Shown here piece after piece: positions 13,950-20,302 of a stretch of 20,302 bases of DNA; position 1 is the first letter of the stretch, and every line of letters begins with the position of its first letter. Origin of the DNA: a virus. The notes beneath the pieces were generated by a model. The model was not told where the DNA came from and searched no databases. It saw nothing but the letters and a program-made list of their open reading frames with translations. The translations under genes were made by a program, and so were the position numbers. The DNA lies in the IMG/VR virus record IMGVR_UViG_3300010293_000048, positions 1 to 20,302 of that record; one strand, given 5' to 3'.

Positions 13950-15153
13950 GGATTCTCCTGGGGTAAAAAAAGCTAAAGAAAATGTAAAGAAAACGAAAAA
14001 GGATTTTAAGATAGAATCTAGGAAAGTGAATCTAAAAAGTGCATTTGGTGTAGCATCGAAAGCAGATTTGGAAAAATTAGAGTCGACAGTGAGAGAGCAT
14101 TCCTATGCTAAAGATGATTTGCGAAGTACTAAAATTCTTGAAAAACTTAATAAAATTAAGAAATCAGAAAAGCAATTAACTTTGGAAAAAGAATATCAAA
14201 AAAAAGGAATGTCCCCAGACGAAGCAGCAGTAGCAGCCTATCAAAATATAAGAACTAAAAAAATATTAATGGGGGTAGCTGCCGTGGCAGTAGTAGCGGG
14301 CGGGGCATATGCTACTTATAAGTATAGAGAACACAATATAGATAAAATTTTAAAAAGTGGTACCATGTTGCAAAATGTTTCGAGCGACGGTACTCTTGGC
14401 GTTAGAGATGTTTTTTATACTACAGATAACGGCCTTGACAAAATTAAATACCGGGGGCTTTATGGTTATGTTTTAAAACTAAAAGAGGGTAATGCGTATA
14501 CTAAGAATATTGAAATATTATCGGATATTAAACAGGCATCGCCTAAAGCTGCTGAAAAAATTCTAGGAGAATTATATAAAAGTGATCCTAATTTTGCTAA
14601 GGTTTTAACAAATGCTGTAAACAATACTTTCTTAGAAATGTCCCCCATTTATATGAGAAAGGTGAAAAAAGCTAGACAAAGTATAGGAGCAGGAATAATT
14701 GATAAAAATGTTTATGAAGTATTTAATGCGTCCTTGGTTGATCATGGCCTAGTTCAACAAACGGCAACTGATCGATATTTACAGGAGCTGGCAAGAAAAG
14801 GATACAATGCAATAAAAGATGTTAACGACTCGAAATATTCTGGGTATGGAGCTATAAATCCTATAATAACTTTCGATACGAAAGGAAAAATAGCAGTAAA
14901 ATCAGTACAAGAATTAGTAGGCCCCCAATTAGTTAAGGATGCAGTTAAAGGAAATGCTATGGTTTTTGTGCCTCAATTAGCTGGATATGGAGGAGTTTAT
15001 GCTGGTTATAAGGCAGGAATTAAAAAGTTTGACGATGTAGCGCAATCAAAAATAAGAGATAATTATGTAAAGGACTATCGTAAAAAACATCCTGATACAA
15101 AAATGTCGAACACTGAAATTTACAGAATGATAGAAAGGTCGAAAAACAAATGA
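13879..15153 (+). CDS. HYG-tagged membrane-segment protein with an unidentified C-terminal domain (copy 2)
   Basis: A 424-residue protein with the tag YLAHYGVLGMKWGIRKK (7-23), a long lysine-rich coiled-coil-like region (about 25-125), one clear hydrophobic helix (about 129-147, AVAVVAGGAYATY), then a roughly 200-residue globular domain. That domain includes GTLGVRDVFYTT, KIKYRGLYGYVL, VYEVFNASLVDH, and a C-terminal RKGYNAIKDVND...INPIITFD (about 306-333). The last part resembles the C-terminal strands of ADP-ribosyltransferase-like or related effector folds in phage head proteins, but I cannot place a full catalytic set, so no enzyme activity is claimed. A weaker hydrophobic stretch lies near 361-376. 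It sits between terminase and portal. AAGGAGG stands about 8 bases before the ATG. Confidence 0.7.
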   Translation: MYDDQSYLAHYGVLGMKWGIRKKVDSPGVKKAKENVKKTKKDFKIESRKVNLKSAFGVASKADLEKLESTVREHSYAKDDLRSTKILEKLNKIKKSEKQLTLEKEYQKKGMSPDEAAVAAYQNIRTKKILMGVAAVAVVAGGAYATYKYREHNIDKILKSGTMLQNVSSDGTLGVRDVFYTTDNGLDKIKYRGLYGYVLKLKEGNAYTKNIEILSDIKQASPKAAEKILGELYKSDPNFAKVLTNAVNNTFLEMSPIYMRKVKKARQSIGAGIIDKNVYEVFNASLVDHGLVQQTATDRYLQELARKGYNAIKDVNDSKYSGYGAINPIITFDTKGKIAVKSVQELVGPQLVKDAVKGNAMVFVPQLAGYGGVYAGYKAGIKKFDDVAQSKIRDNYVKDYRKKHPDTKMSNTEIYRMIERSKNK

Positions 15154-15269
15154 AATCAAAAAAGATATTTTTAGTTTTATTATTGGCTTTTCTTTTAAAA
15201 AAAGTAAAAGTAGGCCCTTGTTCTTCTGAATTAGAAGAGATATTAGCAAGGAGGCAACATGTACGATGA
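15150..15269 (+). CDS. small hydrophobic ORF, 39 codons
   Basis: The ATG overlaps the previous stop as ATGA (15150-15153), and the frame ends at TGA 15267-15269 inside the next gene. The peptide starts MKSKKIFLVLLLAFLLKK, a short basic then hydrophobic segment like a signal anchor, followed by one Cys in VGPCSSELEEIL. GAAAGG at 15133-15138 is about 11 bases upstream, and the tight overlaps suggest coupled translation. It fills the only space between two tagged genes. It could be real or a fortuitous frame; no homologue is recognised. Confidence 0.4.
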   Translation: MKSKKIFLVLLLAFLLKKVKVGPCSSELEEILARRQHVR

Positions 15270-15329
15270 TCAATCATATTTAGCCCACTATGGCGTTTTA
15301 GGTATGAAATGGGGGATTCGAAAAAAAGT
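15248..15329. repeat. 82-bp perfect direct repeat, copy B (RBS plus HYG tag)
   Basis: Identical to 13868-13949, offset by exactly 1380 bases. Recombination between the copies would remove the 424-residue gene and the small ORF, and would place the 15259 reading frame under the upstream copy of the ribosome binding site and tag without disturbing the frame. Confidence 0.95.
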
Positions 15330-15942
15330 ATCAGGTTATATTCGGACTAGAAAAGCAAATGAAATTGCTTATCGTAAAAAGCTAAGAAAAATATTAAAAA
15401 ATCCTTCGGTAAAAGGCACTTCGGATGCAAAAAGATTTGAATGGCGTAATCGTCCATATTCAACAATAATTGCAACAACAGCTGCTAAAAAAGCAGCATT
15501 GCCTTTAATGGCAGTAGGGGTATTAACAGTAGCAGGAAGGCCCATAAGTAAAAAACAGATGCTCTCATTAGCTAAAAATATTGCATTTAAAACAGCTTTT
15601 GAGATTGCCACAAAGGACGCATTGGCTAAATCAGCTGCAAATAAATACCAAGATCACGGAACTAGAAAACCCGGAAAGGCTAGAGGGCTAAACGATTTAG
15701 TATCTAAAGAAGATTTAATGGAGGCAGGCTTGCATGCAGCAGTAATGGGAGCAAAAGCAGGTCACCACTATTATAATGTACAAAGAAAGAAAAAATTCGT
15801 TGACGCAGTTCGCAGAGCCGCAGAAGATAAAAGAGTGTTTGATCGTTGGGGTGGTAGATTGTTGCAAGAAAAAGTCGATAATGTAATTTGGCAATCAGAT
15901 GATTTACAATTGGCGGTTATTGACAATATTAGAAGGCCTTAA
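15259..15942 (+). CDS. HYG-tagged head-region protein (copy 3)
   Basis: A 227-residue very basic protein. The first 23 residues, tag included (YLAHYGVLGMKWGIRKK), are identical to those of the 13879 product. The rest is unrelated in sequence: an Arg/Lys-rich segment, a hydrophobic helix (about 82-94, LPLMAVGVLTVAG), a long alanine-rich helical middle (AFKTAFEIATKDALAKSA), and a C-terminal part with FDRWGGRLLQEK. No catalytic motif is seen. Its place just before the portal, 13 bases upstream, suggests a head or portal-associated role, or an internal head protein. It looks like a different body joined to a shared N-terminal cassette. Confidence 0.7.
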   Translation: MYDDQSYLAHYGVLGMKWGIRKKVSGYIRTRKANEIAYRKKLRKILKNPSVKGTSDAKRFEWRNRPYSTIIATTAAKKAALPLMAVGVLTVAGRPISKKQMLSLAKNIAFKTAFEIATKDALAKSAANKYQDHGTRKPGKARGLNDLVSKEDLMEAGLHAAVMGAKAGHHYYNVQRKKKFVDAVRRAAEDKRVFDRWGGRLLQEKVDNVIWQSDDLQLAVIDNIRRP

Positions 15943-15955
15943 AGGAGGATGATAT

Positions 15956-17212
15956 ATGCCTACAACATTTAGAGAGCGTATTCAACATGCCTGGAATGCG
16001 TTTAGAAACAGAGATCCAGCTGGAGGGTGGTTCCCAGAAGCAGGCATGAGTTATTCTACTAGACCAGATAGAGTAAGGTTAACCATTGGCAATGAACGGT
16101 CCATTATATCTTCTATTTATAACCGTATAGCAATTGACGTAGCGGCTATAGACATAGAACATGTTCGTTTAGATCAAAATGGAAGGTACTTAGAAAGTAT
16201 TGACGGTTCTTTAAATGAATGTTTAAAGATAGAAGCCAACATTGATCAATCGGGAAGAGCATTAATACAAGATATTGTGATGTCTATGTTTGACGAAGGC
16301 ACAGTAGCAGTAGTTCCCGTTGACACAACTATTGATCCTACTAAATCGTCATCATACGAGATTAACACATTAAGAACTGCTAAAATTTTGGAATGGTTTC
16401 CAAATAATGTCCGAGTAAAGATTTATAACGATAAAACTGGACAAAAAGAAGAGTTGACTTTACCAAAAAAAATGGTGGCAATTATTGAAAATCCTTTATA
16501 CGCAGTTATGAATGAGCCTAACTCTACTTTGAGAAGGCTAGTACATAAATTAAATTTGCTCGATGCAATTGACGAGCAAAGTAGTTCAGGGAAGTTAGAT
16601 TTAATTATTCAATTGCCGTATGTAATTAAATCGCAAGCAAGACAAGAACAAGCCGAAAAACGTCGGAAAGATATTGAATTTCAGTTATCAGGCTCTAAGT
16701 ATGGAATAGCTTATACAGACGGTACAGAAAAGGTTACGCAGTTGAATCGCCCAGCAGAGAATAATCTTATGGCCCAAATTGAATATTTAACGAGTATGCT
16801 ATATGGCCAGTTAGGTATTACAGAAAGTGTCATGGATGGTACTGCTGATGAGAAAACAATGCTTAATTATTATAACCGAACTGTGGAACCCATATTAACG
16901 GCAATAACTGAGGAGATGAAAAGAAAGTTCTTAACCAAAACTGCAAGAACTCAGCTTCAGTCTATTGTATATTTCCGCGATCCGTTTAAACTTGTTCCAG
17001 TGAACCAGATGGCAGATATTGCCGACAAGTTCACACGTAATGAAATTCTTTCTTCTAATGATGTTCGTGCTATTATTGGGTATAAGCCATCATCAGATCC
17101 ACGGGCGGAAGAACTTCGTAACAAAAATCTTAATCCTAATGAAGGGGCTAGTAACCCTGTAGAAGAAGATTCTTCACAAAAACTAAGCAAAGGAGGTAAT
17201 CATGAGGTATGA
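15956..17212 (+). CDS. portal protein, HK97-like
   Basis: A 418-residue protein with AAAGGAGG about 7 bases upstream of its ATG. SIYNRIAIDVAAIDIEHV (about 53-70) and the alpha/beta middle match phage portals. GQLGITESVMDG followed by DEKTMLNYYNRTVEPIL is the familiar portal pattern before the long channel helix (ITEEMKRKF), and NEILSSNDVRAIIGYKPS is the usual segment near the C-terminus. The tail is disordered and acidic. Twelve copies would form the DNA gate at one capsid vertex, bound by the terminase during packaging. The ribosome binding site of the next gene (AAAGGAGG, about 17189-17196) lies inside its last codons, with an 11-base overlap. Confidence 0.9.
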   Translation: MPTTFRERIQHAWNAFRNRDPAGGWFPEAGMSYSTRPDRVRLTIGNERSIISSIYNRIAIDVAAIDIEHVRLDQNGRYLESIDGSLNECLKIEANIDQSGRALIQDIVMSMFDEGTVAVVPVDTTIDPTKSSSYEINTLRTAKILEWFPNNVRVKIYNDKTGQKEELTLPKKMVAIIENPLYAVMNEPNSTLRRLVHKLNLLDAIDEQSSSGKLDLIIQLPYVIKSQARQEQAEKRRKDIEFQLSGSKYGIAYTDGTEKVTQLNRPAENNLMAQIEYLTSMLYGQLGITESVMDGTADEKTMLNYYNRTVEPILTAITEEMKRKFLTKTARTQLQSIVYFRDPFKLVPVNQMADIADKFTRNEILSSNDVRAIIGYKPSSDPRAEELRNKNLNPNEGASNPVEEDSSQKLSKGGNHEV

Positions 17213-18923
17213 TTTTAGTGGCTATGCCACAAAAAATGATCTTAAATGCTCAGATGGCCGGGTCATTAAAAAAGATGCTTTTAAGCATAACGATGGGAAT
17301 AAAGTACCATTAGTATGGCAGCATTTACACAATGAGCCTACTAATATTTTAGGACACGCTGTTCTTGAAAATAGAGCAGATGGCGTGTATGCTTATTGCA
17401 TCTTAAATGATAATGAAGCCGGAAAGAATGCAAAAGAATTGGTTAAGCATGGGGATATTACAGCATTATCTATTTATGCTAATAAACTCAAGCAGGATCG
17501 TAAAATTGTTTTGCATGGAGAGATTAGAGAAGTTAGCTTAGTTCTAACAGGGGCTAATCCTGGGGCATTGATCGACAATTTGAATTTCGCTCACTCAGAC
17601 GGAACGTATGAGACTGACGAAACAGAAGCAGTTATTTATACCGGGTTAACACTTTCCGTTGAAAAGGAGGAGGTCGAACATTCAATGAATAAAGATAAAG
17701 AAGTAAAACATGAAGATAAGGACGAAACAGTTCAAGACGTATTTGATACGTTGAATGAAAAACAAAAAAATGTAGTATATGCCTTGCTTGCTCAAGCAAT
17801 GGAAGGCAACGATGAGGAAGAGGAAGAGGCTGAACATTCTGATGAAGGAGGAAATAAAATGAAAAAGAATGTATTTGAAGATAATGAGGACAAGTCAACA
17901 GTATTATCACATGCTGATTTTGTTGCTATGGTAGAGGATTCTAAAAAGAATTACAATGGTTCTTTGAAAGCTGCGGCTTTGGCGCACGCTGTGACTTATG
18001 GTATTGAAAATATTGATTTTCTATTTCCGGATGCTAGAAACGTTACTCCTACCCCGGAATGGGTTTCCCGTGAAATGGGCTGGGTGCATAAAGTATTAGC
18101 AGGCACTTCGCATACACCTTTCTCTCGTATTAAGAGTATGTCTGCAGATATTACTCATGAAGAGGCTAGGGCTAGAGGTTATATTAAGGGTACTTTGAAG
18201 AAAGAAGAATTCTTCGCTTTAGCTAAACGTATTACTACTCCCACAACGATTTATAAGAAACAAAAATTAGATCGTGATGATATTATTGATATCACGGATA
18301 TCGATGTTGTTGCTTGGTTGAAGGCTGAAATGCGTATGATGTTAGACGAAGAGCTTGCTCGTTCTGTTTTAGTAGGTGATGGCCGTGATGTGGCTTCCGA
18401 AGACAAGATCAGCGAAACGAATATTCGTCCTATCTTTTCTGATGCGGATTTATATTCTCATCATATTGCGTTAGCTAATAACATTACTACAAAAGATTTA
18501 ATTGATGAAATCGTCAAATCACATCAGTTCTACAAAGGTTCAGGTTCGGTAAGAATGTATACAACAACAGCGACAGTGCTTGATATGTTGTTGTTAAAAG
18601 ATTCTCTTGGCCGTCGTTTATATAATACTAAAGCTGATTTAGCAGCCGCACTTCTTGTTGAAGAAATAGTGGAAGTTCCGGTAATGGCGGGGGTAACAAG
18701 AATTGAGACTATCGATTTAGTTGATACCACGATGTCTTTAGTTGCTATTTTAGTTAATCTTAAAGATTACAAAATGGGCGCAGACAAAGGCGGTGCAGTT
18801 AATATGTTTGATGACTTCGATATTGATTATAACCAATTTAAGTATTTAATTGAAACCCGTTGTTCTGGGGCATTAGTTAAACCTAAATCGGCGATTGTTA
18901 TCGAAAAGCTTCCTTTAGTTTAG
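17202..18923 (+). CDS. prohead protease - scaffold - major capsid protein fusion
   Basis: A single 573-residue frame holds three head functions. Residues 1-120 are an HK97-type (S78) prohead protease: PLVWQHLHNE with H41, GDITALSIYA with S90, and GEIREVSLVLTGANP with E110. Residues about 160-220 are a charged, helical scaffold-like delta region (KHEDKDETVQDVFDTL, then a run of Glu). Residues about 220-573 are an HK97-fold major capsid protein, with EMGWVHKVLAG, ELARSVLVGDG, an E-loop/A-domain pattern and a beta-rich end (SLVAILVNLKDYKMG). The protease would cut out the scaffold to release the mature shell protein. In-frame ATGs with ribosome-binding-like sites at 17685 and 17859 could also make scaffold-capsid and capsid alone. 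Such fusions are known in some siphophages. Confidence 0.9.
   Translation: MRYDFSGYATKNDLKCSDGRVIKKDAFKHNDGNKVPLVWQHLHNEPTNILGHAVLENRADGVYAYCILNDNEAGKNAKELVKHGDITALSIYANKLKQDRKIVLHGEIREVSLVLTGANPGALIDNLNFAHSDGTYETDETEAVIYTGLTLSVEKEEVEHSMNKDKEVKHEDKDETVQDVFDTLNEKQKNVVYALLAQAMEGNDEEEEEAEHSDEGGNKMKKNVFEDNEDKSTVLSHADFVAMVEDSKKNYNGSLKAAALAHAVTYGIENIDFLFPDARNVTPTPEWVSREMGWVHKVLAGTSHTPFSRIKSMSADITHEEARARGYIKGTLKKEEFFALAKRITTPTTIYKKQKLDRDDIIDITDIDVVAWLKAEMRMMLDEELARSVLVGDGRDVASEDKISETNIRPIFSDADLYSHHIALANNITTKDLIDEIVKSHQFYKGSGSVRMYTTTATVLDMLLLKDSLGRRLYNTKADLAAALLVEEIVEVPVMAGVTRIETIDLVDTTMSLVAILVNLKDYKMGADKGGAVNMFDDFDIDYNQFKYLIETRCSGALVKPKSAIVIEKLPLV
17662..17687 (+). promoter_or_regulatory. internal ribosome binding site and in-frame ATG at the protease-scaffold joint
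   Basis: AAAAGGAGGAGG (17662-17673) is followed 11 bases later by ATG at 17685-17687, in frame as residue 162 (SMNKDKEVKH). The position matches the expected start of the scaffold segment. The spacing is slightly long. Initiation here would resemble the nested scaffold start of lambda-type head genes; use is inferred. Confidence 0.4.
17845..17861 (+). promoter_or_regulatory. internal ribosome binding site and in-frame ATG at the scaffold-capsid joint
   Basis: AAGGAGG (17845-17851), a 7-base spacer and ATG at 17859-17861 form a near-ideal start in frame as residue 220 (NKMKKNVFED). Initiation here would give a 354-residue capsid protein free of protease and scaffold, a normal size for an HK97-fold shell protein. 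Confidence 0.5.
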
Positions 18924-18937
18924 CCGGTTAATAAGTA

Positions 18938-19156
18938 ATGAGAGGGAGTAATTCAGAGTATATCAAGTTAGAGTATGATGAAGTATGTGATCGATTAAAA
19001 AAAATCAATAACAAGATAGAACGTTATAATAGCGGTATTACTCCCTTTCCTGTAGATGAATCTCTGTATAGACAACTTTTAGTTAAAGCAGAAATGCTTA
19101 AAAAATATAAAAAGGTGTTAAAAGAGAAAATGAAACTAGCAGATCTTGGTCTGTAA
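18938..19156 (+). CDS. small coiled-coil phage protein
   Basis: A 72-residue protein between the capsid gene and the head-closure gene. It is a helical hairpin on inspection: EYDEVCDRLKKINNKIERYN, a turn with ITPFPVDESLY, then LLVKAEMLKKYKKVLKEKMK. It has no clear ribosome binding site before its ATG, which lies 14 bases after the capsid stop, so it may depend on coupling or be weakly expressed; no better in-frame start is visible. The position fits a minor head or connector protein, but nothing specific can be assigned. Confidence 0.6.
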   Translation: MRGSNSEYIKLEYDEVCDRLKKINNKIERYNSGITPFPVDESLYRQLLVKAEMLKKYKKVLKEKMKLADLGL

Positions 19157-19170
19157 AGGAGTACACTAGG

Positions 19171-19488
19171 ATGGCAAAGTTCTATGGCGTAATAGGATTT
19201 GTTGAAACAGAAGAAACTTCGCCAGGGGTATGGACTGAAAAAATAACGGAGAGAGCCTATTATGGTGATATTCTTCAAAACACAAAACGATGGCAACAAG
19301 GCGCAAATCTTAATGATGATATTGTAGTAAACAATAAAATAAGTATTCTTGCTAACATGTATGCTTTTCAACTTTTAGATCATATTCGGTATGTAAATTG
19401 GATGGGGGTTAATTGGAAGATATCTAATATAGATGTCGAAGGCCCTCGTCTTATTTTAACGATTGGCGGGGTGTATAATGGGCACTAG
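19171..19488 (+). CDS. head closure / head-tail joining protein
   Basis: A 105-residue beta-rich protein, AAAGGAG 9 bases before its ATG. The pattern AKFYGVIGFVETEETSPGVW, TEKITERAYYGDIL, LNDDIVVNNKISILA and HIRYVNWMGVNWKISNIDVEGPRLILTIGGVYNG resembles the small beta-barrel head-closure proteins (phage head-tail joining family, SPP1 gp16-like role) that follow the capsid gene. The barrel strands and the terminal GGVYNG are as I remember for this family. It would seal the portal channel and offer the docking surface for the tail. It overlaps the next gene by 11 bases. Confidence 0.72.
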   Translation: MAKFYGVIGFVETEETSPGVWTEKITERAYYGDILQNTKRWQQGANLNDDIVVNNKISILANMYAFQLLDHIRYVNWMGVNWKISNIDVEGPRLILTIGGVYNGH

Positions 19489-19783
19489 ATTAGAATTGCA
19501 AGATATTTTAGTATCAATTTTAGGTTCGGCAAATGTATATTTTCAGCCGCCGCCAACGATGTCATTGAAATATCCTTGTATTTTGTATCGAAGAGAAAGA
19601 ATTAATACGGAGTTTGCAAATAACTTACCGTATAAACACAAAAAAAGATATTCGGTAACGCTAATAGACAGTAACCCGGATAGCTTAATCATAGACAAAT
19701 TATTAATGTTGCCTGCTTGTATATTTGATAGGCACTATACGTCTAATGGTTTAAATCATGATGTCTATACACTTTATTTCTAA
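19478..19783 (+). CDS. tail completion / terminator protein
   Basis: A 101-residue protein. ATG 19478 is preferred over an in-frame TTG at 19463 because GGGGTG lies just upstream and MGTRLELQDILVSILGS is a natural helical start. VYFQPPPTMSLKYPCILYRRERI is a recognisable feature of small tail-completion proteins (HK97 gp10/SPP1 gp17-like role), followed by KKRYSVTLID and a D-x-L-I helix before a beta-rich end. It lies in the expected order: capsid, head closure, tail completion, major tail protein. It would cap the tail tube and join it to the head. Confidence 0.65.
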   Translation: MGTRLELQDILVSILGSANVYFQPPPTMSLKYPCILYRRERINTEFANNLPYKHKKRYSVTLIDSNPDSLIIDKLLMLPACIFDRHYTSNGLNHDVYTLYF

Positions 19784-19802
19784 AAAAGGAGGAAACTAAA
19801 AA

Positions 19803-20302
19803 ATGACTTTTAAAATCAAATGGGACGAAACTGGAAAACGTTTGTATGAAGCAGGCGTAGATCGTGGCGTTTTGTACCCACAAAGTACTAATGGTACTTA
19901 CCCTTTAGGGGTTGCCTGGAATGGTTTGACTAATGTAACAGAAAGTCCTTCTGGAGCAGAGGCAGAGCCACTATACGCAGACAACACAAAGTATTTGAAT
20001 TTGATGTCGACGGAAGAATTTGGAGCAACAATTGAATGCTATACCTATCCGGACGAATGGGCAGCATGTGATGGTTCAGCAGAACCTACTCCAGGCTTAT
20101 TAGTAGGGCAGCAAAATCGTTCTTCTTTCGGTTTAGCTTATCGTACATTAATCGGTAATGATACCGAAGGGCAAGAATACGGGTATAAGATTCATCTTAT
20201 TTACGGAGCATTAGCTGCTCCTTCTGAGAAGAATTATCAAACTATTAATGATTCGCCAGAAGCTATCACTTTCAGTTATGAAATTTCTACCACTCCGGTA
20301 GC
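19803..20302 (+). CDS. major tail protein (3' truncated by the window end)
   Basis: The frame starts at ATG 19803, with AAGGAGG at 19786-19792, and stays open to the last base, giving 166 complete codons. The start KIKWDETGKRLYEAGVDRGV, then VAWNGLTNVTESPSGAEAEPLYADNTKYL and EEFGATIECYTYPDEW, matches phi13-type major tail proteins. The later GLAYRTLIGNDTEGQEYGYKIHLIYGALA segment fits the same beta-sandwich tail-tube fold. Many copies would polymerise into the tail tube, in keeping with a long-tailed siphovirus. The remaining C-terminus lies outside the window. Confidence 0.88.
   Translation, partial: MTFKIKWDETGKRLYEAGVDRGVLYPQSTNGTYPLGVAWNGLTNVTESPSGAEAEPLYADNTKYLNLMSTEEFGATIECYTYPDEWAACDGSAEPTPGLLVGQQNRSSFGLAYRTLIGNDTEGQEYGYKIHLIYGALAAPSEKNYQTINDSPEAITFSYEISTTPV

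Noticed and set aside
15020-15277. minus-strand frames of 75-85 codons
   Set aside because: Shadows of the end of the 13879 gene and the repeat; hydrophobic and Phe-rich because of reverse-read A/T-rich codons.

Overview
This window is the core of a tailed double-stranded DNA phage (or prophage), siphovirus type with an HK97-like head. Every supported gene lies on the + strand, with short gaps or overlaps. Low GC, strong AAAGGAGG-type ribosome binding sites and the gene families point to a Bacillota (Firmicutes/Negativicutes) host; the exact host cannot be read from the sequence. No integrase, repressor, tRNA or CRISPR array is visible.

Layout. (1) 1-687: the tail of an upstream gene and a conserved unknown. 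(2) 688-943: an AT-rich non-coding region with clustered TGTAACA/TGTTACA repeats and a dyad, a good candidate replication origin or operator. (3) 944-7291: the replication and recombination block. It holds one 1243-residue polypeptide fusing SF3 helicase, AEP primase and family B DNA polymerase, then a probable ssDNA-binding protein, an SF2 helicase, a VRR-NUC nuclease and a Cas4/RecB-type nuclease. (4) 7294-9975: an 893-residue protein with the RNA-polymerase-type DFDGD metal-binding motif, flanked by helix-turn-helix segments. (5) 9993-10295: a small conserved protein. (6) 10296-10528: a 233-base G/C-rich non-coding block with hairpins and what looks like a structured RNA able to mask the ribosome binding site of the next gene. 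(7) 10529-20302: packaging and morphogenesis. The order is probable small terminase, HNH endonuclease, a small connector-like protein, a tagged small protein, large terminase, two more tagged proteins with a tiny ORF between them, portal, a protease-scaffold-capsid fusion, a small coiled-coil protein, head closure, tail completion, and the start of the major tail protein.

Three themes stand out. First, an N-terminal tag (HYGVLGMKWG or the related HYG...GRYPWG form) is shared by four otherwise unrelated proteins, including the RNA-polymerase-like one, which suggests a common destination, perhaps the virion. Second, this phage makes multi-domain fusions (replisome; protease-scaffold-capsid) that keep ribosome-binding-site-like sequences and in-frame ATGs near domain joints. 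Third, the leader of the terminase operon folds on paper into a long-stem, multi-branch RNA with a pseudoknot to the ribosome binding site. These are readings from sequence alone; no search or folding program was run.
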